Shown here: positions 1 through 6,160 of the stretch, piece after piece
Numbering within the stretch: position 1 is the first letter of the stretch
How the letters are laid out: every line of letters begins with the position of its first letter
Source of the DNA: Bacteroidota bacterium
GTDB lineage: Bacteria > Bacteroidota > Bacteroidia > Bacteroidales > VadinHA17
Assembly (NCBI GenBank): GCA_016868515.1
Contig: VGGM01000099.1
Coordinates: forward strand, 1 to 6,429
Direction of reading: 5' to 3'
DNA: 6,429 bases
Position numbers and translations under genes: made by a program
Notes under the pieces: model-generated
Databases searched by the model: none
What the model saw: the letters and a program-made list of their open reading frames with translations, nothing else
What the model was told of the DNA's origin: nothing

Positions 1-1260
1 ATATTTTCGAGGAAAGCCCTGAAGGAACCTCAGCGATATCAGGGTACAGGTAAGGTGACAAGCAGCGAAATCGAGGCTTTACTATCGGGGGAACCGCGGG
101 CCGTGCTTGACAAGAGACACCTGGTGATGCTCTTGTCCAACACTGACAGAGCTGTTCCCACAAAGGATAACCGCATTGAGATTCTCCTTGACGGGACCGA
201 GACTTTCCCGGCAATGCTTGAATCAATCAGAAACGCCAGGCGGTTCATCCACATGCAGTTTTACAGGTTCGACCTCGATGAACTGGGCATGGAGTTCATC
301 AGGGCCCTTGAGGAGAAGGCCGGCAGCGGTATTGAGGTAAGGATTATTTTCGACGATGTTGGCAGCTGGAACTTTCCGTCGTCAACCATTAAGGAGATGA
401 AGAGCTGCGGCGTGCAGATATTCCCATTCCTGCCGGTACGGTTTCCCATGCTCACAAATAAGATAAACTACAGGAACCACCGGAAGATAATGGTTATTGA
501 CGGTGAGCATGGTTATATCGGGGGCATCAACATTGCCCGCAAATACCTTTTCGGACTGAAGGATCTGGGAAAGTGGAGGGACACCCACCTGCGGATAACG
601 GGGGCTGCGGTTGATGCCCTCAACTCAGTATTTCTGACCGACTGGTTCTTTGTAAGCGGTATTGTGCTGGTGCACGATGATGCCTATTTCGGTAAAACGG
701 TCAAAGCCGGAAATTGTTTTGTTCAGGTAACTTCGAGCGGGCCCGATTCCGACTGGGCCAGCATTATGCAGGTTTATTTTGCAGCCATATCAACGGCCCG
801 CAAATCGGTTTACATAAGCACACCATACTTTTCGCCCGACGACAGTATTCTTACAGCAATAAAAACGGCGTCACTCAGTGGTGCAGAGGTGAAGATGATA
901 TTTCCGGCGCGCTCTGATTCCGCCATAGCAAACTGGAATACCAAATCATACATTTCAGAACTTCTGGAAGCGGGTGTTGAGGTTTACCTTTACGGCAAGG
1001 GGTTCAATCATTCGAAATACATGGTGGTTGATGATGTGGTTACAATTGTTGGTTCGGCCAATGTTGACATGAGAAGCTTTGACCTTAATTTTGAGGTTGT
1101 GGCGGTTGTCTGTAACGAAAATTTTGCCTCGGAAATGACCAGGGTATTTAATGATGATCTGGCCGGTACAGACCAGGTTCTGGCAGCGGAGTGGGAGAGG
1201 CGCAGCAGGGTTTACCGTTACAAGGAGTCGCTGGCTAGGATTCTCGGGCCTCTCTATTAG
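1..1260 (+). CDS. cls: Cardiolipin synthase, phospholipase D superfamily (5' partial)
   Basis: This membrane enzyme condenses two phosphatidylglycerols into cardiolipin and glycerol. Both phospholipase D HKD motifs are present. The first is NHRKIMVID at about 475-501, followed by GGIN; the second is NHSKYMVVD at about 1006-1032, followed by GSAN. Each supplies the His, Lys and Asp of one half of the active site. The C-terminal ESLARILGPLY resembles the usual Cls tail. The frame is open from base 1: the 18 codons before the GTG at 55 encode IFSRKALKEPQRYQ and onward, which looks like the segment that normally follows the N-terminal membrane helices. I therefore treat the gene as truncated by the window and the GTG as internal. 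419 residues are visible; the family is about 480, so roughly 60 residues including the transmembrane helices are missing. The next gene starts 21 bp downstream on the same strand. The family is clear; the exact substrate (two PG, or PG plus PE) is inferred. Confidence 0.93.
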   Translation: MFSRKALKEPQRYQGTGKVTSSEIEALLSGEPRAVLDKRHLVMLLSNTDRAVPTKDNRIEILLDGTETFPAMLESIRNARRFIHMQFYRFDLDELGMEFIRALEEKAGSGIEVRIIFDDVGSWNFPSSTIKEMKSCGVQIFPFLPVRFPMLTNKINYRNHRKIMVIDGEHGYIGGINIARKYLFGLKDLGKWRDTHLRITGAAVDALNSVFLTDWFFVSGIVLVHDDAYFGKTVKAGNCFVQVTSSGPDSDWASIMQVYFAAISTARKSVYISTPYFSPDDSILTAIKTASLSGAEVKMIFPARSDSAIANWNTKSYISELLEAGVEVYLYGKGFNHSKYMVVDDVVTIVGSANVDMRSFDLNFEVVAVVCNENFASEMTRVFNDDLAGTDQVLAAEWERRSRVYRYKESLARILGPLY

Positions 1261-1281
1261 TTTTTAATGTAAGTATTGAAG

Positions 1282-2175
1282 ATGAAGATTGAGGAGGGTA
1301 AATCATATATATTTTCAATTGAAAAAACCATCACTATTCCCGGGGCAGGCGAACATTTTGTACTCCGGGGCCCCGATGGCAGGAAGTACCTTGTGCCGGC
1401 TGCCGTTTACGCCGGGTACGGATTACAGACGGGTGGCGAGATTGAATGCAGGGTTGACAAGATAAACTGTAAAGGTGAGGTCTTTCTGGAACCGCGCAAC
1501 CCCTATTACACTGAGGGTAAGCGATACGATTTTGTGGTTACCGCCTGGCGCGAGATCAGCGGCAGCAGGCTGCACCAGGGGAAGGTTCTGACTGTGAAAA
1601 CCATCACAGGCGCAGAGCTTCCGGTTCCGGTGGGTACCTTAACCGGGTTACCTGCCCCCGGTTCCACCATTAACCTGATGGTAATGAGGATTTCAAAGGG
1701 GAGGCTTCATCTTGGAACCGGCGAAGGGAAGAACCGCTCGGCACACCTTGAAAGTGACAGGTTGCATGAGTTTGTTATTGAGGGAACCGAGACCGACATT
1801 GATGGTGAGGGTTATTTTATTGTTTCTGACCAGCTTGGTGTTACCCACACAATGAAACGAAAATACTATGAGTACTACGGACTGAGGGAGGGTTCGAAGT
1901 TCACGGGCCGGGTGGTGAAGTACCGTGAAGATGGTACGCGCATGATTGAACCCGAGAATCCTTTCTATTCGCCGGGGCAGAAGATTGAGATTAAAATTGC
2001 GAGGAACGAGAGGAACAGCGCCGACGGCTCATATTATATTGCCGGGACTGACAGGTTTGGATTTGTACATGAGCTGAGGGTTGAGCGGAAGATATCGGGT
2101 AGCAGCCTGCTATGCCATGTGGTTATGATACGAAAAGGCAAACCCTACCTGGTTCCGGTGGCGAAGGGCAAATGA
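1282..2175 (+). CDS. Uncharacterised protein with four tandem OB/S1-like repeats
   Basis: I do not recognise a named family. From the ATG at 1282 the protein has 297 residues, with no signal peptide or membrane segment, so it is probably cytoplasmic. It reads as four beta-rich units of about 65-80 residues: 1-76, 77-148, 157-229 and 230-295. Each ends in a strand-turn-strand signature: CRVDKINCKGEVFLEP (56-71), LMVMRISKGRLHLG (132-145), GRVVKYREDGTRMIEP (209-224) and CHVVMIRKGKPYLVP (278-292). Units 1 and 3 are the closest pair; both contain YGL plus Gly (45-52 and 199-204) and end in EPRNPYY or EPENPFY, giving an AB-AB pattern. The composition is basic and Gly-rich, as in OB/S1 folds that bind nucleic acid, but no catalytic residues are evident and binding is only a guess. 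ATG 1282 is preferred to the TTG two codons upstream. Close spacing after cls suggests co-transcription. The reading frame is secure; function is unknown. Confidence 0.82.
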   Translation: MKIEEGKSYIFSIEKTITIPGAGEHFVLRGPDGRKYLVPAAVYAGYGLQTGGEIECRVDKINCKGEVFLEPRNPYYTEGKRYDFVVTAWREISGSRLHQGKVLTVKTITGAELPVPVGTLTGLPAPGSTINLMVMRISKGRLHLGTGEGKNRSAHLESDRLHEFVIEGTETDIDGEGYFIVSDQLGVTHTMKRKYYEYYGLREGSKFTGRVVKYREDGTRMIEPENPFYSPGQKIEIKIARNERNSADGSYYIAGTDRFGFVHELRVERKISGSSLLCHVVMIRKGKPYLVPVAKGK

Positions 2176-2189
2176 TTCCCGGCGTGGTG

Positions 2190-2219
2190 TTGCACCCTTT
2201 GAATTCATTACTATTTTTG
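2190..2219 (+). promoter_or_regulatory. Candidate Bacteroidota-type promoter for mltG
   Basis: The gap before mltG holds TATTTTTG at 2212-2219, an exact match to the Bacteroidota -7 consensus TAnnTTTG. A TTG lies at 2190-2192, 19 bases upstream, which is a suitable -33 spacing. Transcription would begin near 2224-2226 and leave a leader of only about 6-14 bases before the ATG codons at 2232 and 2238. An AT-rich match of this size can occur by chance, and mltG might instead be read from the upstream genes. Confidence 0.4.
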
Positions 2220-2231
2220 CGGTAAATAAAT

Positions 2232-3266
2232 ATGGTTATGCGTCCGGCAGTAAAGAACCTGATCCTTTTTACAGTTATTCTGGCATCTGTAGTTGCGTTT
2301 TCGGTTTACCGAACTTTCTTCTTTCCCAATGTCGGGGTCGGCAGCGGCGGTGGTGTGCTGCACATTATTTCAGGTGCGGGGTTTGATGAGGTGGTCGATT
2401 CCCTTAAATCGGGCAGGCTGATTATCAATGAGAAAAGTTTCAGGCTGGCGGCTAAGGCCAGGAAATACACAGAAGTCATCAGGCCGGGACGTTACCTTAT
2501 CGAGGAGGGGATGAGCAACTACCGTCTTATTAACATGCTGAGAGCCGGAATGCAGGAACCGGTAAGGATTACCTTCAACAATGTAAGAACCATTCATGAG
2601 TTTGCCGGTAGGATTGGACGGCAGATTGAGGCCGATTCAGCTGTTCTGGTTCAGTTCCTTGAGGACGAGTCGAATTACTCCTCCGACGGTTTCAGGAAGG
2701 AGACTGTAATGGCGGTATTCATTCCCGACACATATGAGGTATACTGGAATATCACTCCGCGTGGCTTCTACCAGAGAATGCTCAGGGAGTACAACGGTTT
2801 CTGGAATGACGAACGGCGGGCCAGGGCCGGTGCCAGAAACCTTACACCGGTTGAGGTGAGCATTATAGCCTCAATTGTTGATGATGAGGTGGCAAAGGAG
2901 GATGAAAAGCCGAGAATAGCAGGTGTTTATCTCAACCGGTTGCGAACCGGGATGCCGCTTCAGGCGTGTCCCACAATCAAATTCGCTCTTAATGATTTTA
3001 CCATAACAAGGGTGCTTAACGAGCACATGCTGGTTGATTCGCCGTACAATACGTATAAATACAGGGGCTTACCGCCGGGCCCGGTAAGATTTCCCACCAT
3101 TTCAGGTCTTGATGCGGTTCTGAATGCGGAGAAGCATGAGTACCTTTATTTTTCGGCAAAGGCCGATTTCTCGGGCTACCATAACTTTTCGCGCACACTT
3201 GCCGAGCACAACCGCTATGCTGCTGAATATCACCGTGAACTTAACCGCCGTGGTATTTACCGGTAG
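2232..3266 (+). CDS. mltG: Endolytic murein transglycosylase MltG (YceG family)
   Basis: MltG is an inner-membrane lytic transglycosylase that cuts nascent peptidoglycan glycan strands and so limits their length. The 344-residue product matches the family size (E. coli has 340). A single N-terminal helix (about 9-30) anchors it and leaves the catalytic part in the periplasm. A LysM-like region (about 43-110) includes SGAGFDEVVDSL and GRYLIEEGMSNYRLINML. The YceG domain follows with FIPDTYEVYW (163-172), ASIVDDE (213-219), GVYLNRLRTGMPLQ (231-244), DSPYNTYKYRGLPPGP (269-284) and the C-terminal YLYFSAK...HNFS. Glu219 aligns with the catalytic Glu218 of E. coli MltG. The Asp of the common QxDPT motif is replaced by Cys (QACPT, Cys246). 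The start is ATG 2232 or ATG 2238, after an A-rich leader without a Shine-Dalgarno sequence. It follows the OB-repeat gene by 56 bp and converges on murB. Confidence 0.95.
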   Translation: MVMRPAVKNLILFTVILASVVAFSVYRTFFFPNVGVGSGGGVLHIISGAGFDEVVDSLKSGRLIINEKSFRLAAKARKYTEVIRPGRYLIEEGMSNYRLINMLRAGMQEPVRITFNNVRTIHEFAGRIGRQIEADSAVLVQFLEDESNYSSDGFRKETVMAVFIPDTYEVYWNITPRGFYQRMLREYNGFWNDERRARAGARNLTPVEVSIIASIVDDEVAKEDEKPRIAGVYLNRLRTGMPLQACPTIKFALNDFTITRVLNEHMLVDSPYNTYKYRGLPPGPVRFPTISGLDAVLNAEKHEYLYFSAKADFSGYHNFSRTLAEHNRYAAEYHRELNRRGIYR

Positions 3267-3267
3267 C

Positions 3268-4275
3268 TCAGATTATCTCTACCTCCCTTTCAAGGTCAAT
3301 CCCGAATTTTTCAGCCACGCTTTGGCGTATCTTCTCCGACAGCTCGAAGATTTCATTCCCTGTTGCATTGCCGTGGTTTACCAGAACCAGCGCCTGTTTG
3401 TCGTGAACCCCTGCATCGCCGCTTCTGTAGCCTTTCCAGCCGCATTGTTCAATGAGCCAGCCGGCGGCAACCTTTGTGCAGTTTTCCCCGGCGGGGTACA
3501 CCGGCATTGATTGATGCTGTTTCAGCAATATCTGAGCCTTTTCTGCCGGAACCACAGGGTTTTTGAAGAAGCTGCCGGCATTTCCGGTAATAGCCGGGTT
3601 GGGAAGCTTAGACTGGCGGATACCGATTACTGCTTCTCTTACCGAACTGAGGGTTGCTTTCCCTTTCTTTTCAGCCTCCTCGCTGAGGTTGCCGTAGCTT
3701 AGCCTTAACTGAGGCTTGCGGCTGAGCCTGAATGTTACAGAGGTAATGATGTACTTTCCTTTAAGCTCATCCTTGAAAATGCTGTACCGGTAGCTGAATT
3801 TGCATTCCTGCGTGGTGAAGATTCTTCTCTTGCCGGTGGAGGTCTCTATTGCCTTTACGGCAGCAATTATTTCTGAAACCTCGGTTCCGTAAGCTCCGAT
3901 ATTCTGAACCGCTGCTGCGCCTGTGTGGCCCGGAATCAGCGACAGGTTTTCGGTTCCCCCGAGACCGACTGAAACAGCCTGGTTTACGAAATCGTCCCAT
4001 ACCACGCCGGCGCCAACTGTTACCTCTATTTCATCTCCACTGGGTTTGCCATACCATATTCCACCAATTGCCGGTTGTATTATTACCCCTTTGTAATCGC
4101 GGGTGAAAAGCAGGTTGCTGCCACCTCCCATTATCATAAATGGTTTCCCTGGCGGGAGTTCTTTCAGCAGGCAATCGGCCACTTCATTTTCAGATGACGG
4201 CCGGCAGAAGCCTGATGCCCTGACATCGAGGCCGAAGGTATTGTGGTTTTTAAGGCTGAAGTTTCCGAAAATCAT
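3268..4275 (-). CDS. murB: UDP-N-acetylenolpyruvoylglucosamine reductase MurB (type I)
   Basis: MurB is the cytoplasmic FAD enzyme that uses NADPH to reduce UDP-GlcNAc-enolpyruvate to UDP-MurNAc, the second committed step of peptidoglycan precursor synthesis. From ATG 4275 the product has 335 residues, as expected for the E. coli-like type I form. Visible landmarks are LKNHNTFGLDVRA (8-20), the FAD-binding IMGGGSNLLF (48-57), LIPGHTGAAAVQNIGAYG (113-130), FSYRYSIFK (160-168), GNAGSFFKNP (232-241) and the terminal LEREVEII. Arg163, Ser235 and Glu331 align with E. coli Arg159, Ser229 (proton donor) and Glu325, so the enzyme should be active. A TTG six codons upstream is in frame but overlaps a likely -7 promoter box, so ATG is preferred. 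Its stop lies one base from the convergent mltG stop, and its 5' end faces the small membrane-protein gene. Confidence 0.96.
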   Translation of the reverse strand: MIFGNFSLKNHNTFGLDVRASGFCRPSSENEVADCLLKELPPGKPFMIMGGGSNLLFTRDYKGVIIQPAIGGIWYGKPSGDEIEVTVGAGVVWDDFVNQAVSVGLGGTENLSLIPGHTGAAAVQNIGAYGTEVSEIIAAVKAIETSTGKRRIFTTQECKFSYRYSIFKDELKGKYIITSVTFRLSRKPQLRLSYGNLSEEAEKKGKATLSSVREAVIGIRQSKLPNPAITGNAGSFFKNPVVPAEKAQILLKQHQSMPVYPAGENCTKVAAGWLIEQCGWKGYRSGDAGVHDKQALVLVNHGNATGNEIFELSEKIRQSVAEKFGIDLEREVEII

Positions 4276-4290
4276 TTTGCCGGTTTTGCG

Positions 4291-4298
4291 CAAAGTTA
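4291..4298 (-). promoter_or_regulatory. Candidate -7 promoter element of murB
   Basis: Read on the minus strand this is TAACTTTG, an exact TAnnTTTG match, 15 bases before the murB ATG at 4275. No clear TTG or TTTG is found at the -33 distance, so only half of the promoter signature is supported. It lies inside the palindrome at 4292-4304. Confidence 0.35.
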
Positions 4299-4304
4299 AA
4301 CTTT
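4292..4304. repeat. 13 bp palindrome in the murB divergent promoter region
   Basis: AAAGTT-A-AACTTT is a perfect 6+6 palindrome around one central base. It overlaps the murB -7 candidate and ends at the weak -33 candidate of the opposite gene. A looser GCCGG (4279-4283) and CCGGC (4305-4309) pair flanks it asymmetrically, and TTTGCCGG occurs as a direct repeat at 4276-4283 and 4328-4335. It could be an operator for a dimeric repressor. Its small size means chance cannot be excluded. Confidence 0.35.
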
Positions 4305-4331
4305 CCGGCTTTGATTATGTTATTATATTTG
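4302..4331 (+). promoter_or_regulatory. Candidate promoter of the small membrane-protein gene
   Basis: TATATTTG at 4324-4331 matches the Bacteroidota -7 consensus TAnnTTTG exactly. A degenerate -33 (TTTC, 4302-4305) lies 18 bases upstream. Transcription would begin near 4337 and leave about 19 bases of leader before ATG 4356. The position supports that start over the in-frame ATG at 4317 and TTG at 4311, which lie upstream of the -7 element. Confidence 0.42.
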
Positions 4332-4355
4332 CCGGGATGGCTTTATAACATCGGA

Positions 4356-4592
4356 ATGAAAATCAAAGAATTCGTCAGTGCTAACCTTCTGGTTATCCTA
4401 TTTACCGTAGCGGGATTGCTGGGTGGATTTCTTTACTGGAAGTACATTGGTTGTCTTTCAGGCACATGCCGCATCAAATCTGTTTGGTACATGAGCACCC
4501 TTTACGGAGGTATTCTCGGGTACCTTGGCGGCGATATCGTGAAAAGCCTGATCAGATGGTTTTCGAAGCGAAGAGAGAGCAAAGGAGCGTAA
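4356..4592 (+). CDS. Small two-helix membrane protein, DUF6132-like
   Basis: This is a 78-residue inner-membrane protein of unknown function. A first hydrophobic helix spans about residues 9-28 (LLVILFTVAGLLGGFLYW). A short loop IGCLSGTC follows, with Cys33 and Cys38 in a CxxxxC arrangement, then a second Gly-rich helix (about 46-62, STLYGGILGYLGGDIV). The basic tail RWFSKRRESKG fits a positive-inside cytoplasmic C-terminus. The YW..IGC.SG.C.I.S core and the small-residue second helix resemble, from memory, the short Bacteroidota proteins grouped as DUF6132. Those commonly read CPITS at this point; here it is CRIKS. Start ATG 4356 is preceded by an A/G-rich stretch, and longer starts would extend upstream of the promoter candidate. 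It diverges from murB and lies 68 bp before the glycosidase gene. That the gene is real is likely; the family assignment is moderate. Confidence 0.72.
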   Translation: MKIKEFVSANLLVILFTVAGLLGGFLYWKYIGCLSGTCRIKSVWYMSTLYGGILGYLGGDIVKSLIRWFSKRRESKGA

Positions 4593-4606
4593 ATATCCTT
4601 TCCTTA

Positions 4607-4660
4607 TTGTCAGGTTATTTGTATTTTGCAGTCATCAATTAAACCAAACTGACCTGACAA
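4607..4660 (+). promoter_or_regulatory. Long inverted repeat around the glycosidase leader and promoter candidate
   Basis: TTGTCAGGT (4607-4615) and ACCTGACAA (4652-4660) are perfect 9 bp inverted copies. In RNA the stem extends by a U-G and an A-U pair (4616-4617 with 4650-4651) to 11 pairs around a 31-base loop. The right arm ends at the base before ATG 4661 and contains a tandem CTGAC-CTGAC (4649-4658). A shortened -7-like TATTTTG (4622-4628) lies between the arms. If transcription starts near 4634, only read-through RNA from the upstream gene carries both arms, and its stem would bury the start region. Otherwise the arms could be a pair of operator sites. The repeat is certain; its role is inferred. 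Confidence 0.5.
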
Positions 4661-6148
4661 ATGAAAACCAATCGTCGCGATTTTCTCAAAACAGCAACAG
4701 TTGCCGGCGCCGGTGCCGTTGCGGCTGGAAGCCTGCACGGCTGTAATGCCACAGAGGTTACCACTCTTCATGAAATAAAGGAGGCTGCTTCACGAACCCA
4801 TTCACAGCGATTCAATATGTGCGGCTTTTCAGCACCACCACTTGATAGAGTAAGGGTTGGGTTTATCGGGCTGGGCGACCGCGGCTGCGGTGCTGTCACC
4901 CGGATGATAAGGATTGAAGGTGTGGAGGTGACGGCTCTGTCCGACCTCAGGCAGACTGCCGTTGATTTTTCCCAACGCGACCTGGACAGGTTCGGGTTGG
5001 CGCCTGCACGTGAGTTTGCCGGCACAGAGGACGCATGGAAAGGCCTTTGCGAAATGGATGAGGTCGACCTCGTTTATATATGCACGCCATGGGTATGGCA
5101 TACACCCATGGCCGTTTATGCCATGGAGCATGGCAAGCATGTGGCGGTTGAAATTCCTGCAGCGCGTACTGTTGAAGAGTCCTGGCAGCTGGTTGAGGTT
5201 TCGGAGCGCACCAGGAAGCACTGCATGATGCTGGAAAACTGTTGCTACGACTTTTTCGAGATGCTTACACTAAATATGGCCAGGCAGGGTATGTTCGGCG
5301 ACCTCGTTCATGGAGAGGGTGCCTACATACACAACCTGATGGGCTACAACTTCAGGAAACCGATTGAGGACCGGCAGGGCGACAGTGCCTATACCGGAAT
5401 GTGGCGGCTTAAGGAGAATGCATCGAGAAACGGGAGTCTTTATCCGACGCACGGCCTCGGTCCCATAGCCCAGATGATGAACATCAACAGGGGTGATAAG
5501 TTTGAGTACCTTTCGTCAATGCAGACCAACGACTTTGGAATGCTTGCAAGGGCGAATGAACTGGCCGCAAAGGATGATTTCTATTCTGAATTTGCCAACC
5601 GGAACTACAGGGGAAATATGAACACCACACTCATCAGGACGGCCCTGGGCCGGACAATCATGGTTCAGCACGATGTTACCACTATAAGACCCTATTCGCG
5701 TATACACCTTATAAGCGGTACAAGCGGGATGGCAGTCAAGTATCCGGTGGAAAGGATAGCCCTGGGCCACGGCTGGATGAAGGATGATGAGTTTGGCATA
5801 CTCAGGGAACAGCATGCTCCGGAAATAATTAAACGGGTTGGTGATATGGCGCGGCAGGTTGGTGGTCACGGAGGCATGGACTTTATAATGGACTGGAGGC
5901 TGATAGACTGTCTGCGTAACGGGTTGCCGGTTGACCAGGATGTATACGATGCGGCTCTGTGGAGTGTAGTGGCCCCTCTCAGTGAGTGGTCGGTAGCAAA
6001 CAGGTCGGGCTCAATTGACGTTCCCGATTTTACCTGCGGCTCCTGGAAGACCAATGTACCGCATGAGATCAATCTCGAACACGGAGGAAATACGGCTGTA
6101 CTTGAGCTCACCATACCACGTGGATCCAATCAGCTCAATATAAGGTAG
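4661..6148 (+). CDS. Tat-exported Gfo/Idh/MocA-fold protein, GH109-like (alpha-N-acetylgalactosaminidase type)
   Basis: GH109 enzymes remove terminal alpha-linked N-acetylgalactosamine from glycans by an NAD+-dependent redox/elimination mechanism; this is the likely activity. The 495-residue product begins with a twin-arginine signal (NRRDFLK, 4-10), a small-residue hydrophobic stretch and LHGC (25-28), a poor lipobox. The preface FNMCGFSAPPLDRVRVGFIG leads into a Rossmann domain with GLGDRG (70-75) and a beta2-end Asp (Asp95). Family-like motifs follow: VAVEIPAA (161-168), MLENCCYDFFEM (190-201), GAYIHNL (220-226), NGSLYPTHGLGP (257-268), INRGD (275-279) and GGHGGMDF (401-408). The EKP motif of Gfo/Idh/MocA dehydrogenases is EIP here (164-166), so the usual catalytic lysine is absent, which favours the glycosidase branch. 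ATG 4661 sits directly after the right arm of an inverted repeat. It converges on the GGT gene. Fold and export are clear; GalNAc specificity is inferred. Confidence 0.88.
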   Translation: MKTNRRDFLKTATVAGAGAVAAGSLHGCNATEVTTLHEIKEAASRTHSQRFNMCGFSAPPLDRVRVGFIGLGDRGCGAVTRMIRIEGVEVTALSDLRQTAVDFSQRDLDRFGLAPAREFAGTEDAWKGLCEMDEVDLVYICTPWVWHTPMAVYAMEHGKHVAVEIPAARTVEESWQLVEVSERTRKHCMMLENCCYDFFEMLTLNMARQGMFGDLVHGEGAYIHNLMGYNFRKPIEDRQGDSAYTGMWRLKENASRNGSLYPTHGLGPIAQMMNINRGDKFEYLSSMQTNDFGMLARANELAAKDDFYSEFANRNYRGNMNTTLIRTALGRTIMVQHDVTTIRPYSRIHLISGTSGMAVKYPVERIALGHGWMKDDEFGILREQHAPEIIKRVGDMARQVGGHGGMDFIMDWRLIDCLRNGLPVDQDVYDAALWSVVAPLSEWSVANRSGSIDVPDFTCGSWKTNVPHEINLEHGGNTAVLELTIPRGSNQLNIR

Positions 6149-6160
6149 ATCACAAACATT

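Noticed and set aside
1..1260. Phospholipase D-like protein as a nuclease or defence effector
   Set aside because: Two full HKD motifs at Cls spacing, the Cls-like C-terminal tail and housekeeping neighbours fit cardiolipin synthase; no defence partners are visible.
1276..1284. TTG at 1276 as the start of the OB-repeat gene
   Set aside because: ATG 1282 is in frame two codons later and is the stronger start; nothing in the sequence favours TTG.
3262..3290. Hairpin GGTAG/CTACC followed by TCCCTTT as a terminator for mltG
   Set aside because: The stem has five pairs with a large loop, or a bulged extension, and there is no proper U tract.
3124..3702. Open frames on the plus strand across murB
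   Set aside because: They are antisense to a fully conserved MurB, overlap the mltG end out of frame, and show no family-like motifs.
4276..4293. TTG at 4293 (minus strand) as the murB start
   Set aside because: It is part of the TAACTTTG promoter candidate, and ATG 4275 gives the expected family N-terminus.
4311..4355. Longer form of the small membrane protein starting at TTG 4311 or ATG 4317
   Set aside because: The extension would begin upstream of the -7 element at 4324-4331, and the shorter form gives a typical two-helix protein.
4581..4587. AAAGGAG as a ribosome binding site
   Set aside because: It lies inside the end of the small gene and no start codon follows at a usable distance.
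4829..6129. Minus-strand open frames across the glycosidase gene
   Set aside because: They mirror a strongly conserved coding frame and have no recognisable domains or start signals.
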